Source: Atrichornis clamosus (Eukaryota; Chordata; Aves; Passeriformes; Menuridae). Taken from it: DNA of 64,000 nt. The stretch is from contig WBMZ01010154.1 in the NCBI GenBank assembly GCA_013400975.1, positions 41,606-105,605 of the forward strand, read 5' to 3'. Made by a program: the position numbers and the translations under genes. Under the pieces are notes generated by a model. That model ran no database searches, was not told the DNA's origin, and saw only the letters and a program-made list of their open reading frames with translations. Positions 1 to 12,000 of this stretch are shown piece after piece (the stretch's first letter is position 1; every line of letters begins with the position of its first letter).

Positions 1-660
1 AAGGGTTTGTAAAGATGCTCTTATTGCCAATATCACATGACAGTTAATAATGAGAACACCCAGGGTAGACACTTGGAACATTTGGTATTTCTCACAGTGC
101 ATATCGAGTGAAAATTGCTGTTTAGACATCGCTGAGGATGACTTTAGAATACAGTCATACTGTCTTTGTAACATATATTCTCTAAATAGTATTGCTGTAT
201 CTGAAATTTGAATTCCAGCCTGATACGAAGCTGGAATTTGGGGCTCAAGCCCATTCCTGTGATGTTGTTCACTCTTCTTGCTTTATTCCCTGTCAATGGT
301 ATAATTAAACAATTCTTTTCCAGCTGCCATGATTTGTAGACACAGTATTCTAGTAAGAGCTTCCATTTAACTACTCTTAAAGAGATTTTGATGTACAAAA
401 TAAAAATTACTTAGCTGTGTTGATTAAAGAGAAAGCAGTAACATGAATATGCAGAAATATTTTAATCCTAAAGTACCGTGATATTTTGTTTTTCTTTGTT
501 CTTTTCTCTCATCTGTGATTCAGATATGTAGAGGCAAACATTGCCTGTACTCTGAAACTGGGTTTCTCTGGCCTCACCTTTGTGATGAAACAGCTTTATT
601 AGTGTACATTAAAGTGAAAAGTGTTGTGTGTTCTATGACTTGCATTAGTGATGGCTTTTT

Positions 661-678
661 TATATATATATATATATA
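661..678. repeat. (TA)n microsatellite
   Basis: A perfect TA dinucleotide run, preceded by a T-run. Confidence 0.9.
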
Positions 679-1659
679 AGGACACCTCTTTGGAAGTATC
701 AAATGGGATTTATATATACACAGATATAAAATACTGAGAATATAATGCTTTTTTAAAAGCAGCCTGTGTAGCTCTCTGAAATATGTTTCCAATTAATTAA
801 TATTCCTTATGAAGAATCTTGGGGCCAGACAAATCCCGGCTCTGCTGGCATTGTGCCAGGTAGTGGTTTCCATTCTCTTGTCCTTTTTCTCCTCTTCCCT
901 GGCATTCCCTCTCACGTGCTGGCACAAGGGTTTGTGTGCCTGGTCTCTTAGCCAAGCTGGAGAACCTTCCTGGCTGGAATAGTCTCTTATGCTTGGTTGG
1001 TCTGTGTCTGTCTTGGTGAACCTTGTGGTAAATGACTTTGCAGAAATACTGAGCCATTCAGACCTCACTGTGTGTAGACGTTTGCGTCTTTGTGATGATG
1101 GTAGTAGTAAATGCTTACATCACTGTGTAGTAGTAGCAGAAGTAATGGGAGGTAAAACACACCCATGAAAATTAAGTCATCTTTTCTATCATGTGAACAA
1201 CAGATTTATTTGTATTGTGGAAACAAAATAGTTTTCACATCCATGTTGAATATGCAGACTTTGTGTTTGAAAATAATTATTCTACATTCTATGAGACTTT
1301 TAATCTACTTTTTAAATTTTCAGAGTAAGGATAAACTGTTTGTTTTCAAAGCTGATTGTGTATTTTGTAAAGGCAAAGAAGGTTTATTCTCTGCTCTTCA
1401 GGTGTTAGTGGTACTTCAATTTTTTTATATATGTATATATTCAGAGTTCCTTTTTTGTTATAGGCAGAATCATAAGTGAAATTGTTTAGGCTTCCAAAAC
1501 AAACATCTTGGAGAAGCCAAGTGCTGAAGGTTCTGTCAGACTTGGCATGTGTTTGCTTGGTCAAGTCCCTGCTTGCTTTGAACCCACCCTCAGCATTCCC
1601 TTGGTGCCTGCTCAATGCTGAAGGTTTTCCTGGAGTGTCAGAGCCTGGAGAGAGGCTGA

Positions 1660-1816
1660 GTGTGGGTTTGTAGTGTCTATGACAGAGTTCAAGCAGCATT
1701 TGGACACCACTCCTGGCACAAGGTGTGGCTCTTGGGGATGGTCCTGTGCAGGGCCAGGAGAACAAAGGATCCATGTGGGTCCCTTCTGACTCCTCTTGTT
1801 CTGTGACTCTGTGAAG
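1660..1816 (+). mobile_element. CR1 LINE 3' end fragment
   Basis: The sequence runs through AGAGTTCAAGCAGCATTTGG, then GGTGTGGCTCTTGGGGATGG, CCTGTGCAGGGCCAGGAG and GGTCCCTTCTGACTC, ending in TTCTGTGACTCTGTGA. This is the order of the 3' end of an avian CR1 with its short terminal direct repeat, in sense orientation. The boundary upstream is uncertain, and similarity may extend to about 1500. Confidence 0.75.
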
Positions 1817-2626
1817 GATCTGGAATTTTTTGTGTGTCGGACGTGCTTGTGATGAGCTGGAGCAATACTTGGTTCTGTACATCTCAAAAACCCAAAGAGT
1901 TTCTCTGGGTGGCCGGACAGCTCGGGCAGCTGCTGCCAGGTGAGCTGAGCCAACGCTGCCATCCCTGGCCAGGGCCATGCCCGCTCTCTCCTGCCTGTCC
2001 TACCGGGATCCAGCACTGCTGGTGGCTCCTGCCAGGTGTGCAGGCACATTCCAGGGTGGCCTGGTTGGCTCATTGCAGACTGGGTTAGTGTGGGGCATAT
2101 CAGATGTACCTGGAGTGCAGGTGTTGGTGACTGGGGTGTCCTCAGTGTTTGATGGGAAGGTTGTGATAAAGACCACAAGAAAAGTTTATGTGAGTGCTGA
2201 ATAAGCTGGTGGATCAGGTCTCTTGGCTTGTTTTTGGGGAACTTATTAGAAGCCTGAAAATGTTTGTTTTCATGGCTGTAGGCTGTGGTATTTGATGTTA
2301 CTGTTGGCAAGGTCACACCCAAAACTGCTGAACTAAAGAGGTAGTGGGGGCTCTATGTGGGTGCAGCAGTGTGCACCATGCACTTTAAACGTGCATTCTG
2401 GTCAATGCTGAGTTGTTACAGCTCTCTCTTGTCCTCCCTTCTGTTTTAAACTCTACAGAATATTTGTTTCAGTAAGGAATAAAAGCTTCCAATACCATCA
2501 CAGAAAGCAAACCTACGCAAAAAGTAACGCGTTCTGCCAACTTCTGGGTGACTGAAAAACATCAATTTGCTCAGTTACAGTTAAAAAAAACCCCAACCCA
2601 CAACGTTTCAGATGCTAAAACAACTC

Positions 2627-2660
2627 TTTTTTTTTCTTTTTTTCTTTTTTTTTGTTTTTT
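2627..2660 (+). promoter_or_regulatory. TNRC6C: Very long polypyrimidine tract of the 2669 acceptor
   Basis: About 34 bases, almost all T with a few C and one G, lead into AACTGTAG. Such a tract should bind U2AF65 and PTB strongly. It is much longer than those of the other exons of this gene. Confidence 0.7.
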
Positions 2661-2668
2661 AACTGTAG

Positions 2669-3010
2669 TGCCAGAACCTATTAAGACCAGTTTAAGCCAG
2701 CCCCAACCTGCCGGTACCGGTACCAGTACTTCCACCAGCACTATTCCCAACAGCAGCAATGGCAAGCGTGCGTCTGCCAACGGGCAGCAGCCTGCGGCGT
2801 CCCGTTACCTGCCCCGAGAGGTGCCTCCCCGCTTCCGCCAGCAGGAACAGAAGCAGCTCCTAAAGCGGGGGCAGCCGCTGCCCGCCGGGGCCCTGGGCGG
2901 CACCAGCCCGGCGCCGGGCACTGCACCAGCGGGAGCCAGTCCTCCTCCTCCTCCACAGCAGCAGCAGCAGGGAGCAGGGGGACAGCATCATCCCAGCAAG
3001 GCCCAACCAG
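2669..3010 (+). CDS. TNRC6C: TNRC6C exon: conserved N-terminal block (PREVPPRFR...KQLLKRGQ)
   Basis: The exon is preceded by a very long T-rich tract and AACTGTAG and followed by GTAAGA. It opens with the last two bases of a Val codon and ends one base into an Asp codon, which fits the next exon at 20140. It encodes [14 protein letters not shown], then a Thr/Ser-rich stretch, then [22 protein letters not shown], a block shared with the N-termini of TNRC6A and TNRC6B. An Ala/Pro/Gly-rich tail follows, with five Pro and five Gln (CAG x5 at 2956-2970). The shorter human TNRC6C protein lacks this part, so the exon supports a long isoform. The tail after KRGQ is GC-rich and low-complexity and is probably the fastest-evolving part. 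Confidence 0.9.
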
Positions 3011-6000
3011 GTAAGAGTGGCAGCCCGGGGGACAGCGGCTCCGTTCCCCGCGGGGCTGCGTCCTCCGCTGTCAGCACGGAACAGTTGTTTTAAAGTTCAA
3101 GTCGTCGGCTGTCGCTCGTGTTCTTGCAGAATGTGCCATTTCCAGCGTCTGCTTCTCTTGTTTGTTCAGCTGCCCAGGCTTGTGGTGTCTTCCTCTGGTT
3201 TGTGTTTTTCCCCCCTGTTTCTTTGGTAGTTATAATGGATCTTCAGGAAATGTAAATTTTTAGTGGTCATGTTTACAGAAGCATTGTTAATTTGGGTATT
3301 TACAAGTTTGGGCAATTTTAATGCTCTTTAAAGAGTGTTTTGCATATTTGTAAGTAAGGAATAGGAACTTTGCTTATGTTCTGTTGCAACACTTTAATGC
3401 CTTTACTTGCTTGTGCTCTCAATTGTTATTTTCACATTAGGGAAATAATACTTTGGGAAAAGGAGTTGAGTGTCTTAGGCCCTTCTGCCACTTCATTCTG
3501 TCCTTTGCAGATCACATAATCACAGAATAGTTTGGGTTGGAAGGGACCTTGGGGAACATCCAATTCCAACCCCATGCCACGAGCAGGGACACCTTCCACT
3601 ATCCCAGGTTGCTCCAAGCCCCGTCCAACCTGGCCTTGGACACTCCAGGGATGAGGCAGCCACAGCTTCTCTGGGCACCCTGTGCCAGGCCCTCACCATC
3701 CTCAGAGCCAGGAATTCCTTCCCAATATCCCCTCTCACCCTGCCCTCCTTTAGCGTAAAGCCATTCCCCCCTGTCCTGTCACTCCAGGCCCTTGTCCAAA
3801 GTCCCTCTCCAGCTCTCTTGGCGCCCTTCAGGCTCTGGAAGGGGCTCTCAGGTCTCCCTGGAGCCTTCTCTTCTCCAGGTGAGCACCCCCAGCTCTCCCA
3901 GCCTGGCTCCAGAGCAGAGGAGCTCCAGGCCCTGGAACATCTTCCTTTGGGCTTGCTCCAGCAGCTGCATGTCCTTCTGGGTTTGGAAGCCCCAGAGCTG
4001 GTTGGAGCACAGCAGATGGGATCTCAGACACACTGGCCTTCCTTTGGCTACTGGAAATAGGATATTGTGGAGTACTTCTCTTAGCTACCTTTATTTTCCT
4101 GAAGCTACTAATGAATGAGAAAATAAGCAGCTCTCTTATGTGCCCTTCTGTGCCCTTAAGTTCTGCAGTGGAGATGAGCTCAGCTGGTTGGTGGTGCACA
4201 TCCCCTTTTCCATCACTGCTGGGTGTGGATGTCATGTCAGGCAAAGCGGGAACTGTTCTGGGATGCAGTTATCCATGGCTTAAAGAAGTTATCTGGACTA
4301 AGTCATAAGGAAGGTTTTGATATCTCAAATATTAGTCGTTTCTGTATGATCTCAAGTGTTGCTCATTATCACTCATTAGTGCTGTCAAACATCACAAAAT
4401 TTGGATCTGAGCTGTCTGCAGTTCTTCCCTTTGGGCATTAGTGAATCTTTCACTATTTTTGCTGCTGAGCTGAACTCCAACAGAGAAAATTCTTTGGTGT
4501 TGTCCTTAGAAGTTTTAGTTAGATAAGAAAATAATCTCTTCCAGAAATTACAGTTTCTATGGTTATTGAAATGCATTTGAAAATATTACTCAGCTACTCC
4601 CTAGAAACAGAATAGACAAAATGAAACAACTGATTATTTACTTAAAACTGTTCTTTTTTGTAGGGAAGGAAGAGGTTCTACTTCTGTATTCTCAATTACT
4701 TGGCTTTAGTGAGATGAAAAGTAATCAGTTCCCAACAGTTAGAGCAGCATTCTCACCTTCCTTGCAAATCCCAGTTCAGCAGGGATTGTTCTGAGATTCT
4801 TGGCTCCTTCTGGCTTGGGAGATGTTTGTTAACTGTCAGACTAATGTGTCGTAGATATGTTTATTATTTTATTTTCAGAACTCTGGATTCATAGAATCAT
4901 AACATATCCTGAGTTGGAAGGGTTACAGAAGGATCATGGAGTCCAGCCCCTGGCCCTGCACAGGCACCCCTGCAATCCCACCCTTTGCATCCCTGGGAGC
5001 ATTGTCCAAAGGCTACTGGAGCTCTGGCAGCCTTGGGGCCGTGCCCATTCCCTGGGGATCTGCCCCAGCACCCTCTGGGGGAGAACCTTTCCCTGATTTC
5101 CAGCCTGACCCTCCCCTGGCACAGCTCGAGCCCTTCCCTGGGGTTCCAGGGAGCAGGAGAGCAGAGATGGGAGCTGCCCTCTGGTCATTATTTATGTGGG
5201 ACAGACAGACCAGCCAGCTGAGGTGGCTCAGGCTGCCTGAGGGTCAGGGTGAGATTTCTTCCAGCCATTATTAGAGATGTATCTGAAGCATCTGTGTTTG
5301 AGTTTAATGAAACAAAGTCCACTGTAAATCATAACATAATTCATAAAAGAACTTTGCTTGTAGGAGTGTAGTACGAGCTGTCTGACTTTGATCTTGCCAG
5401 ATGCATTTCTACCTTGAGGCTTTAGACTTCTTTTCCCCATTCCTATTTTAACTTGCTGTATGTGTAGTTTGTCAGCCTGGCGGCCCTCAGCAGATGTTTT
5501 TACACAGTTGGATTATACTGAGGTTTTTTATTTTTTTGCTACTTTTCTGTTACCGTTGGAAAAATTCAGAGTACAGTAAAAGCTAGAACAAATGAGAGGA
5601 AAAGGAGCAGTGCAGCAGCTTTTCAGCTTAATACTATATTATTGCCCCAAATAGGTTAACCCAGATCAAACTTAGCAAAAGTATTAGTTAGAATCAGAGC
5701 CATGGAATGATCTGGGCTGAGGGGACCTTAAGGTTCCTCTCATTCCAACCACCTTCCATGGGCAGGGACACCTTCCACTAGACCAGGTTGCTCCAAGCCC
5801 CACCGAACCTGGCACCAGTGTCTCATCACCTTCATGGTGGAGAATTTGTTCCTAGTATCCCATCTCACCCTGCCCTCCTTCAGCTTAAAGCCATTCCCCC
5901 CTGTCCTGTCACTCTATGGCCTGGTCCAAAGTCCCTCTCCAGCTCTCCTGGAGCCCCTTTAGGCACTGGAAGGGGCTCTCAGGTCTCCCTGGAGCCTCCT

Positions 6001-9000
6001 CTTCTCCAGGTGAGCACCCCCAGCTCTCCCAGCCTGGCTCCAGAGCCAAGGAGCTCCAGCCCTTGGAGATCTCCATGGCCTCCTCTGGCCTTACTACCCT
6101 TTGAGTAAAGAAGTTCTTCCTCACATCAAATCTAAACCTGCAATTTTTTTACTCAATAGCCGTTTGTGCACAGAACCACATTGGTTCAGTTGTTGTTCCA
6201 TCTGTAAAGTCAAAACAAAAGCTTTCAAAGGCACCATAAGATCTGCACACAGTTCTGGGAGCAGGGAACAGGACCTTAGACAAGCAAAATCCTTGGCTAC
6301 CTTTTAGTCTGCTGACAAGAGATGGTGTTTTGAGATCTAAACCATGGCCTTTTCCACACAGACTTTGCACAATTCTGGAGCTCACATAGTCCTTTCCAGC
6401 AGGTGGAGCATCAGTTCATTTACTGACTGCAGACACAGGAGGAAAAAATAAATGTCCAGCTCAGCTTATAATGACAGCAGCTCTGTGCCAGGCTGCCCTG
6501 AGAGGCCAAGAGAGGAGTATCTCACTCCTGAGAGCCCTTTGTAGCCATGAATTGCACGTATTAACAGCCTTACTCAGTCTCTCATACAGGCTTTGTTTCC
6601 ACCTTGTTGAGCATAAAGAGCAAAGAAGTAAGGAGAGTACCCAGGGAAGTCCAAAGCCTTTTCATCTCAGCTGTTGGGGTTTGAGTGACTGTTAGACTTA
6701 GAAAAAAATAGGGGATTCTATATCCTGTAAACATATGAATTTTCCCTGAAATTTAATTCAAATTGATCATTTTTTTGTGAATATGAAAATAAAGAATTTT
6801 AAAGGAGAGGATTCTCACTGAGAAATACTTCATTAAAAGGACATTTTTTGCTTTCCTCCTCTTAGCGTCAGTAGGAACTGTTTTCCTTTCAATGTCTGTC
6901 ACTGGTTCCCTGGGTATTTCGTTTGCTAAAGAGTCTTTGCAGGTAAAAGTTCTCTGGGGAAATGATGGGAAGGAACAAAAAAATCTAATTTGTCCAGGAG
7001 ACTCAGTGCAGGTACCTGAGCCACATGGAAACAGGAATTCTGTCTGCTTGAACAGCACCTGCACTGTGGGAGAGTGATCAAGGGATCACTCAGGGGCTTG
7101 ACTGGACATCCTCAGAGTCTAAAGGCAGTAAGGCATCCGTGCTCAGGGCTCCCTCCTCTCCAGCCCTGACTGCCTGACCAGAGCCCCTTGACCTGTGCTG
7201 GGTTCTGCCCAAGCAAGTCTGCCTTCTTCAGGCTCCTCATGAGCAAGAGTGACTTCTTTTTATGGATGAGCTGGTGCTAACCAGAGCCAGGATTGCCATA
7301 GATGAGCATCTTGTATCCAGAAGATGCTTAATGTAAGTTCATGCAGCATTTCCTTTTATAGGGTCATATCCCTTCAGAGTTAATTTGTAATTATGCATCC
7401 ACATTCCTTTGAGGCCTTATTTATAACTACCTGGTTACAAGGAAGGCTGTTAGAGAGGCATTGCCAGTCTCTTCACTCTAAAAATCACACCTTTTATCTC
7501 TTTATTCTCTTATCAGCAGTCTCTGTTATCTACTGCCTTGGCCTATCCAAAACACTTATCAGAACTTAACTGCAATGTCATGAATTAAAAGGGATGTTCT
7601 GCCAGTGTAAGGCAAGTGGGAATTAATGGCCACTAATATATTCTTTGTCAAGTTTATCACCTGGAAATATCAGTGAAGTGGATGAGAGTAGGGATTTTTT
7701 GTTTCTCTTTAAAAGTAATCTCTAAAATGTTAACTAGACAAACTGTTAAGAGATTAAAACATTTCAAATTGCATAAACTATTTTAGAAAACTTAGCCCTT
7801 GAAAACAGTCTTTTATTCACTGTTAACTATTACGAAACTATTATCTGAAGTATTTCAGAGTAGAGTAGTTATTTGTCTGGAACTTCTGTCTTGAGCTGCA
7901 GAGCTTGTTCTTGCCACACCCCCTCTGGAATCCTTTCCAGGATTATGCCAAAGGAAAGCTGCATCTCTAATTTATGAGCAATATTCTAGTATCTAGTCTA
8001 GTTTGTTACTTTTACTTAGAGATGGGGCTTTTTATGTCTTCCCTCCCCACTTTGTCAGCTAGCTCCACTAAACAGGTGAATAGTTAATTTCCCTTATTAA
8101 GGTGTGAGGCATTAATAGAATTAATGGAATGGTCCTTTTGCCACATGATCTATAATAATGAGGATAATTTCTGAAGGGTACCATGGGAGATTAAAAATAA
8201 TAAGTAATATCGACTTCTTTGTTTCTTTACAAATTATGAATTTTATATAGGAGTCTCCAGGCAACCAGCATGTGTTTGATGGTTGTAAGAACAGAGATCA
8301 AAAGGAGTCATCAGTTCTTCTCCAAGATGCCTTTGACTTCCCTGAAATTCAGCAGTGTGAAACCACGATCTGTCAGCTCAAAAGCAATGTACCTTGTCCT
8401 GCAGGAGTCAGGGTGGAACTCCTGCCCATCTTTTTATTGGCAAGTAGAGTATTTTGCAGAAGAGATCCGTATCATCTGTTTCCAAAGTCCAAAAAGAAAT
8501 GAGAGCAGTGATTCCTGCAGTAATCAGAATGAGAAAACACACCCACATTGTGTAAACTTGAATTGCACTCTTAATTTGTTCTACCTGTTGTTTGCTGTGA
8601 AGTGAGAATTTGACAGCAGTAAGGGATTTATATTCCTCCTGTGGGGTGATGCTGGATTCTATGCTGAACTTTATTCCTCTTTTCCATGGAGCTGGAAGGT
8701 TTATTTTGTGTTTGAAGATTTCTTTAGCTGCGGTTTGCAGAGTCATGCTCATGGCAGGGTATGTGCACCTTGAAGTGAGTGCTGTGGGCAGCTGCAAGTT
8801 GCTGAGTGCTGTTGTGTGACAGGTTAACTCTTCTTTTAATCTTTGTTTGGGTTTGATAAAATTTTAGGAAGCAAGATGAAAAAACACTGCTTACTGTTAA
8901 AGTCATGTCTGACAATGCTCATTCCAAACATCCAATCCTTTAAGTATGGTTTACTTCAGAATTCCTTTTAATAGGGTAATTTTATAAAGTCAGATTTGGA

Positions 9001-12000
9001 GAAAGGTTTTAGGGAGAGATACCATGTCTTCTAAAGCCTGTCCGTATGGTTGGAAAACACCAATAAGCTTTGACATACAATTGTTTCATCAGATCAGCAG
9101 AGTAGTAGAGACCTTCCTCTAAACTCATGCTTGAACAATCCAGCTTGAACAGTTCAGCTCTTTGTGATTTGTGATGGCTGTAGGTAAGGCGTGCACATGC
9201 CAAAGCACTTCTGAAATGTATTAATAAAGTTTAATTTCAAAAGTCTGAAGTAAGATTTAGTTTGATCTCCTGGAGGCATTGCAAACAGGCTGAGCTTTGA
9301 CAAACAAAGCACATGTGAGAACTGCCTTTATGGAAATGATTTGCTGAACTTCATCTCTTTGTGCCCATATTCTGTAATTCCATCAGCAGCATATCTTTGT
9401 TGGCAAAACATTACTGTGTTTTTGCTTTTAGTTGGAAAGTTACACAATTAAAACCAGACACTTTAGAAATTGATTTACTTTGGAACTCACAGAGCAGAGT
9501 TTTTCATATGTAATAGTTAAAACGCTGAAAGCTATAAAGTAGAAATTAGATAATATTTATTCATTGTTCGCACACTTTCTATGTGTATAATTTCACACTT
9601 TATATAGAAAATACACTTTAAAAAAAATGTTTCTTGTAATGCCTGAATGATGTGCTTCATTGTGTGGTGGCTGTTGATCCTGGCTGAAGAAAGCAGCATG
9701 GTGATGTTTCTTTGGAAACACAGGAATTGGCTCTTTATTCTGCTTCAGTGGAAGGTGACTGTGCGTAGCAAACTCGCAGTTCCATTCTGCAGAGAAACTC
9801 CTGACAGCTTCAGTTCTTACACACTCGTGGAGGTGTTGGCTGTGATTTGCAGAGCTGTTCACTGTGGAGCTCATCACTGTGCTCACATTTCTGCAATGCA
9901 GCTGTGGAAAAGTTTTCCTACTAGTGAGATCAAATTTGTTTAAAAACGTTAAAAAGACGACCAGAATTTGGTTTGATTACATTTTTTTTTCCCAGTAGTC
10001 TCCCTGAATTAGCACTGTGAAGAGATGTTCAGGTGTAAGAGGTGACTGCTTCTGTTTTCTCATGTTGTTCCTCAGGGCTGTGTTTAGCATTTGGTAGCAC
10101 TTGTGTGGTACCTGTCCCTGGAAATCAGGCAGTGTTCCCAGAGGTCACTGGTGCCAGGTACATATTTAGACAAAAGGAAGTTAAGACATCATACAAGGAC
10201 ATAAATGTAGCAGTTAACACGGAGCTGGGATCTAGCCCGTGGTACTGTCTGGATGTTCTCCTGGATGACGAACATTTTCTGAAATGCAGTGATGGGAAAG
10301 TTGTGGGAAGGGAGTCTCAGTTAGAGGAGAGTTTTCCCTCCCATTTAAATTTTCAAAAATTCCATATAATGCTTTGAAAACAGGGAAGGGCAAACTCTGT
10401 GTAGCCCAAATACAGGCATTATGAATGAAAAATTATGGTAAAAACTCATCAGTAAACTAATCTTTGGAACGAATTTTTCTGTATTGTGTATATTATCTGA
10501 CATCAGGCAGCAGAGCATGAAAAATAAATCTGCTGCTTGAAATCTCTTTGACAGTGATTAGAATTTTTCACAGGGAGAAGGAAAAGTGGAAATCTGTGAA
10601 AGGATAAATAACTGAGGTGCCTTTGTAGTTTTGCTGTCCTCACTTTCAAAGAGTGGGGCTGTGCAAAAGCTTGATGGCTCAAAGGTGGCTGCTTTTCTTT
10701 AGGAGCTCCAGAGCTGCATCCCTTCTCCATATTCACTGTGGATGGCTGTGCTGCAGAGGTAGCCAGGTATGGGAACTGCCCAGGTGTCTGTGGGGAAGGA
10801 AGGGTCAGGAGAAAGGATCTGGCAAGGTGTTAGAACGTGCAGGTGGCAGTTTTCTGGCAACGCGTGGGAAGAGACCAAGTAGCAGGACCTGTTCTGATGG
10901 TGGAGAAATAAAAGGTAGAAAGCCATTAAGGTCAAAGTGACCAGGGAATAAGAGTTTGGTCCTTGGGAAGAGCAGAAATGGAATTGGGTCATGTGAAAAT
11001 TACAGGAAAGCTGAATTTATGCAGCTGAGGAAATAGATGTGATTGCTACTAGAAACAAAGGAAATTGGAGCAGTTAGGAGAAAAAAAACCCTCAACAAAA
11101 AGCTAACACTTTTGTAAGTCAGCTAGTAGTAAAAGCAAAGCCAGTGGAACAGAGGGAAGCACTGATGGATGGCATCAGGAATACTTTATTCATCTGTAAA
11201 CTTAGAACTAAAGCTGCAGCGAGTTAGAGTCCTTAAGGAAATCAAGTTTCTAGTTGTATGGAAATGATGGCGTTCAAAGTACACTACCTAGAGGATGGGT
11301 TGGAGCAATGTGGTCACTTTGAGTATGAGAACTAGAAAGAAACAACTAGAAAGAGGTGAGGAAGTTGGAACTGAGGAATTGCAGGTCAGTCAGAGTAACT
11401 GCTACAGTGATCCTAGGAAAAAACCCAAAGTAGCTATTTCTGTGCATGTTGAACTTTGCAGGGAGAAGTGCAGGGTCACCATGGGTTTGTGGAGAACAGG
11501 TTGTGCCAGCGGGGTTGTTCCTGCCAGCAGTGGGACAGGCACTCCAGAATGTCCTAGAAGCCAGCTTGGTGCAGCCTTTCATAGTGGCTCAGAAGACTTT
11601 TCTGTGATGGATGTGTGGTGGTGTAAATAAGTGGGAAGTACAAGATGGAGCTATTGTCAGGAGTGTCACAGCTGCTCGGGAAGGTGTAGACAGGGAGTAG
11701 CTGTCTGTCCTTCCCGGCAGAATGAGAGTGGTTTGAGCTAGAGTGCAAATTTGTACTCTGATATTAGTCAAGCTTTCAGCTCTACACAACGATTTTTGTT
11801 TGATACCAATTGGAGAAGAGTGCAAGGCAACAGAAAGACAAAATTACAGTATGGAATAGTGGTGACACAATTGCATAATGGGAGTTGAAATAAAGAAGTG
11901 GGAAAGGTTCTTTATTTTCGCCAGAGCAGCTCTGTACCCAAATGCAGGTGTGTGGGTATCACACTGAAATATGGGTCTGGGCACAGGATAAACTTGATTA

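Larger units (their letters stand above)
1..2668 (+). other. Upstream intron or 5' flank of TNRC6C
   Basis: No exon is recognisable here. The exon at 2669 starts inside a codon, so this is most probably the intron before it. It holds a (TA) repeat at 661-678, a CR1 tail at 1660-1816 and unique AT-rich sequence. A GC-richer stretch at about 1860-2200 gives open frames on both strands with no recognised protein. The last 45 bases before the acceptor are an unusually long T-rich run. Confidence 0.7.

Noticed and set aside
1346..2322. Minus-strand open frames of about 210 and 236 codons
   Set aside because: They cross the CR1 tail and a GC-richer stretch, have low-complexity composition and match no family I know.
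2281..2335. Resemblance of VVFDVTVG...KVTPKTAE to cyclophilin A, hinting at a processed pseudogene
   Set aside because: Only a handful of residues agree, and the flanking sequence does not continue the cyclophilin order.
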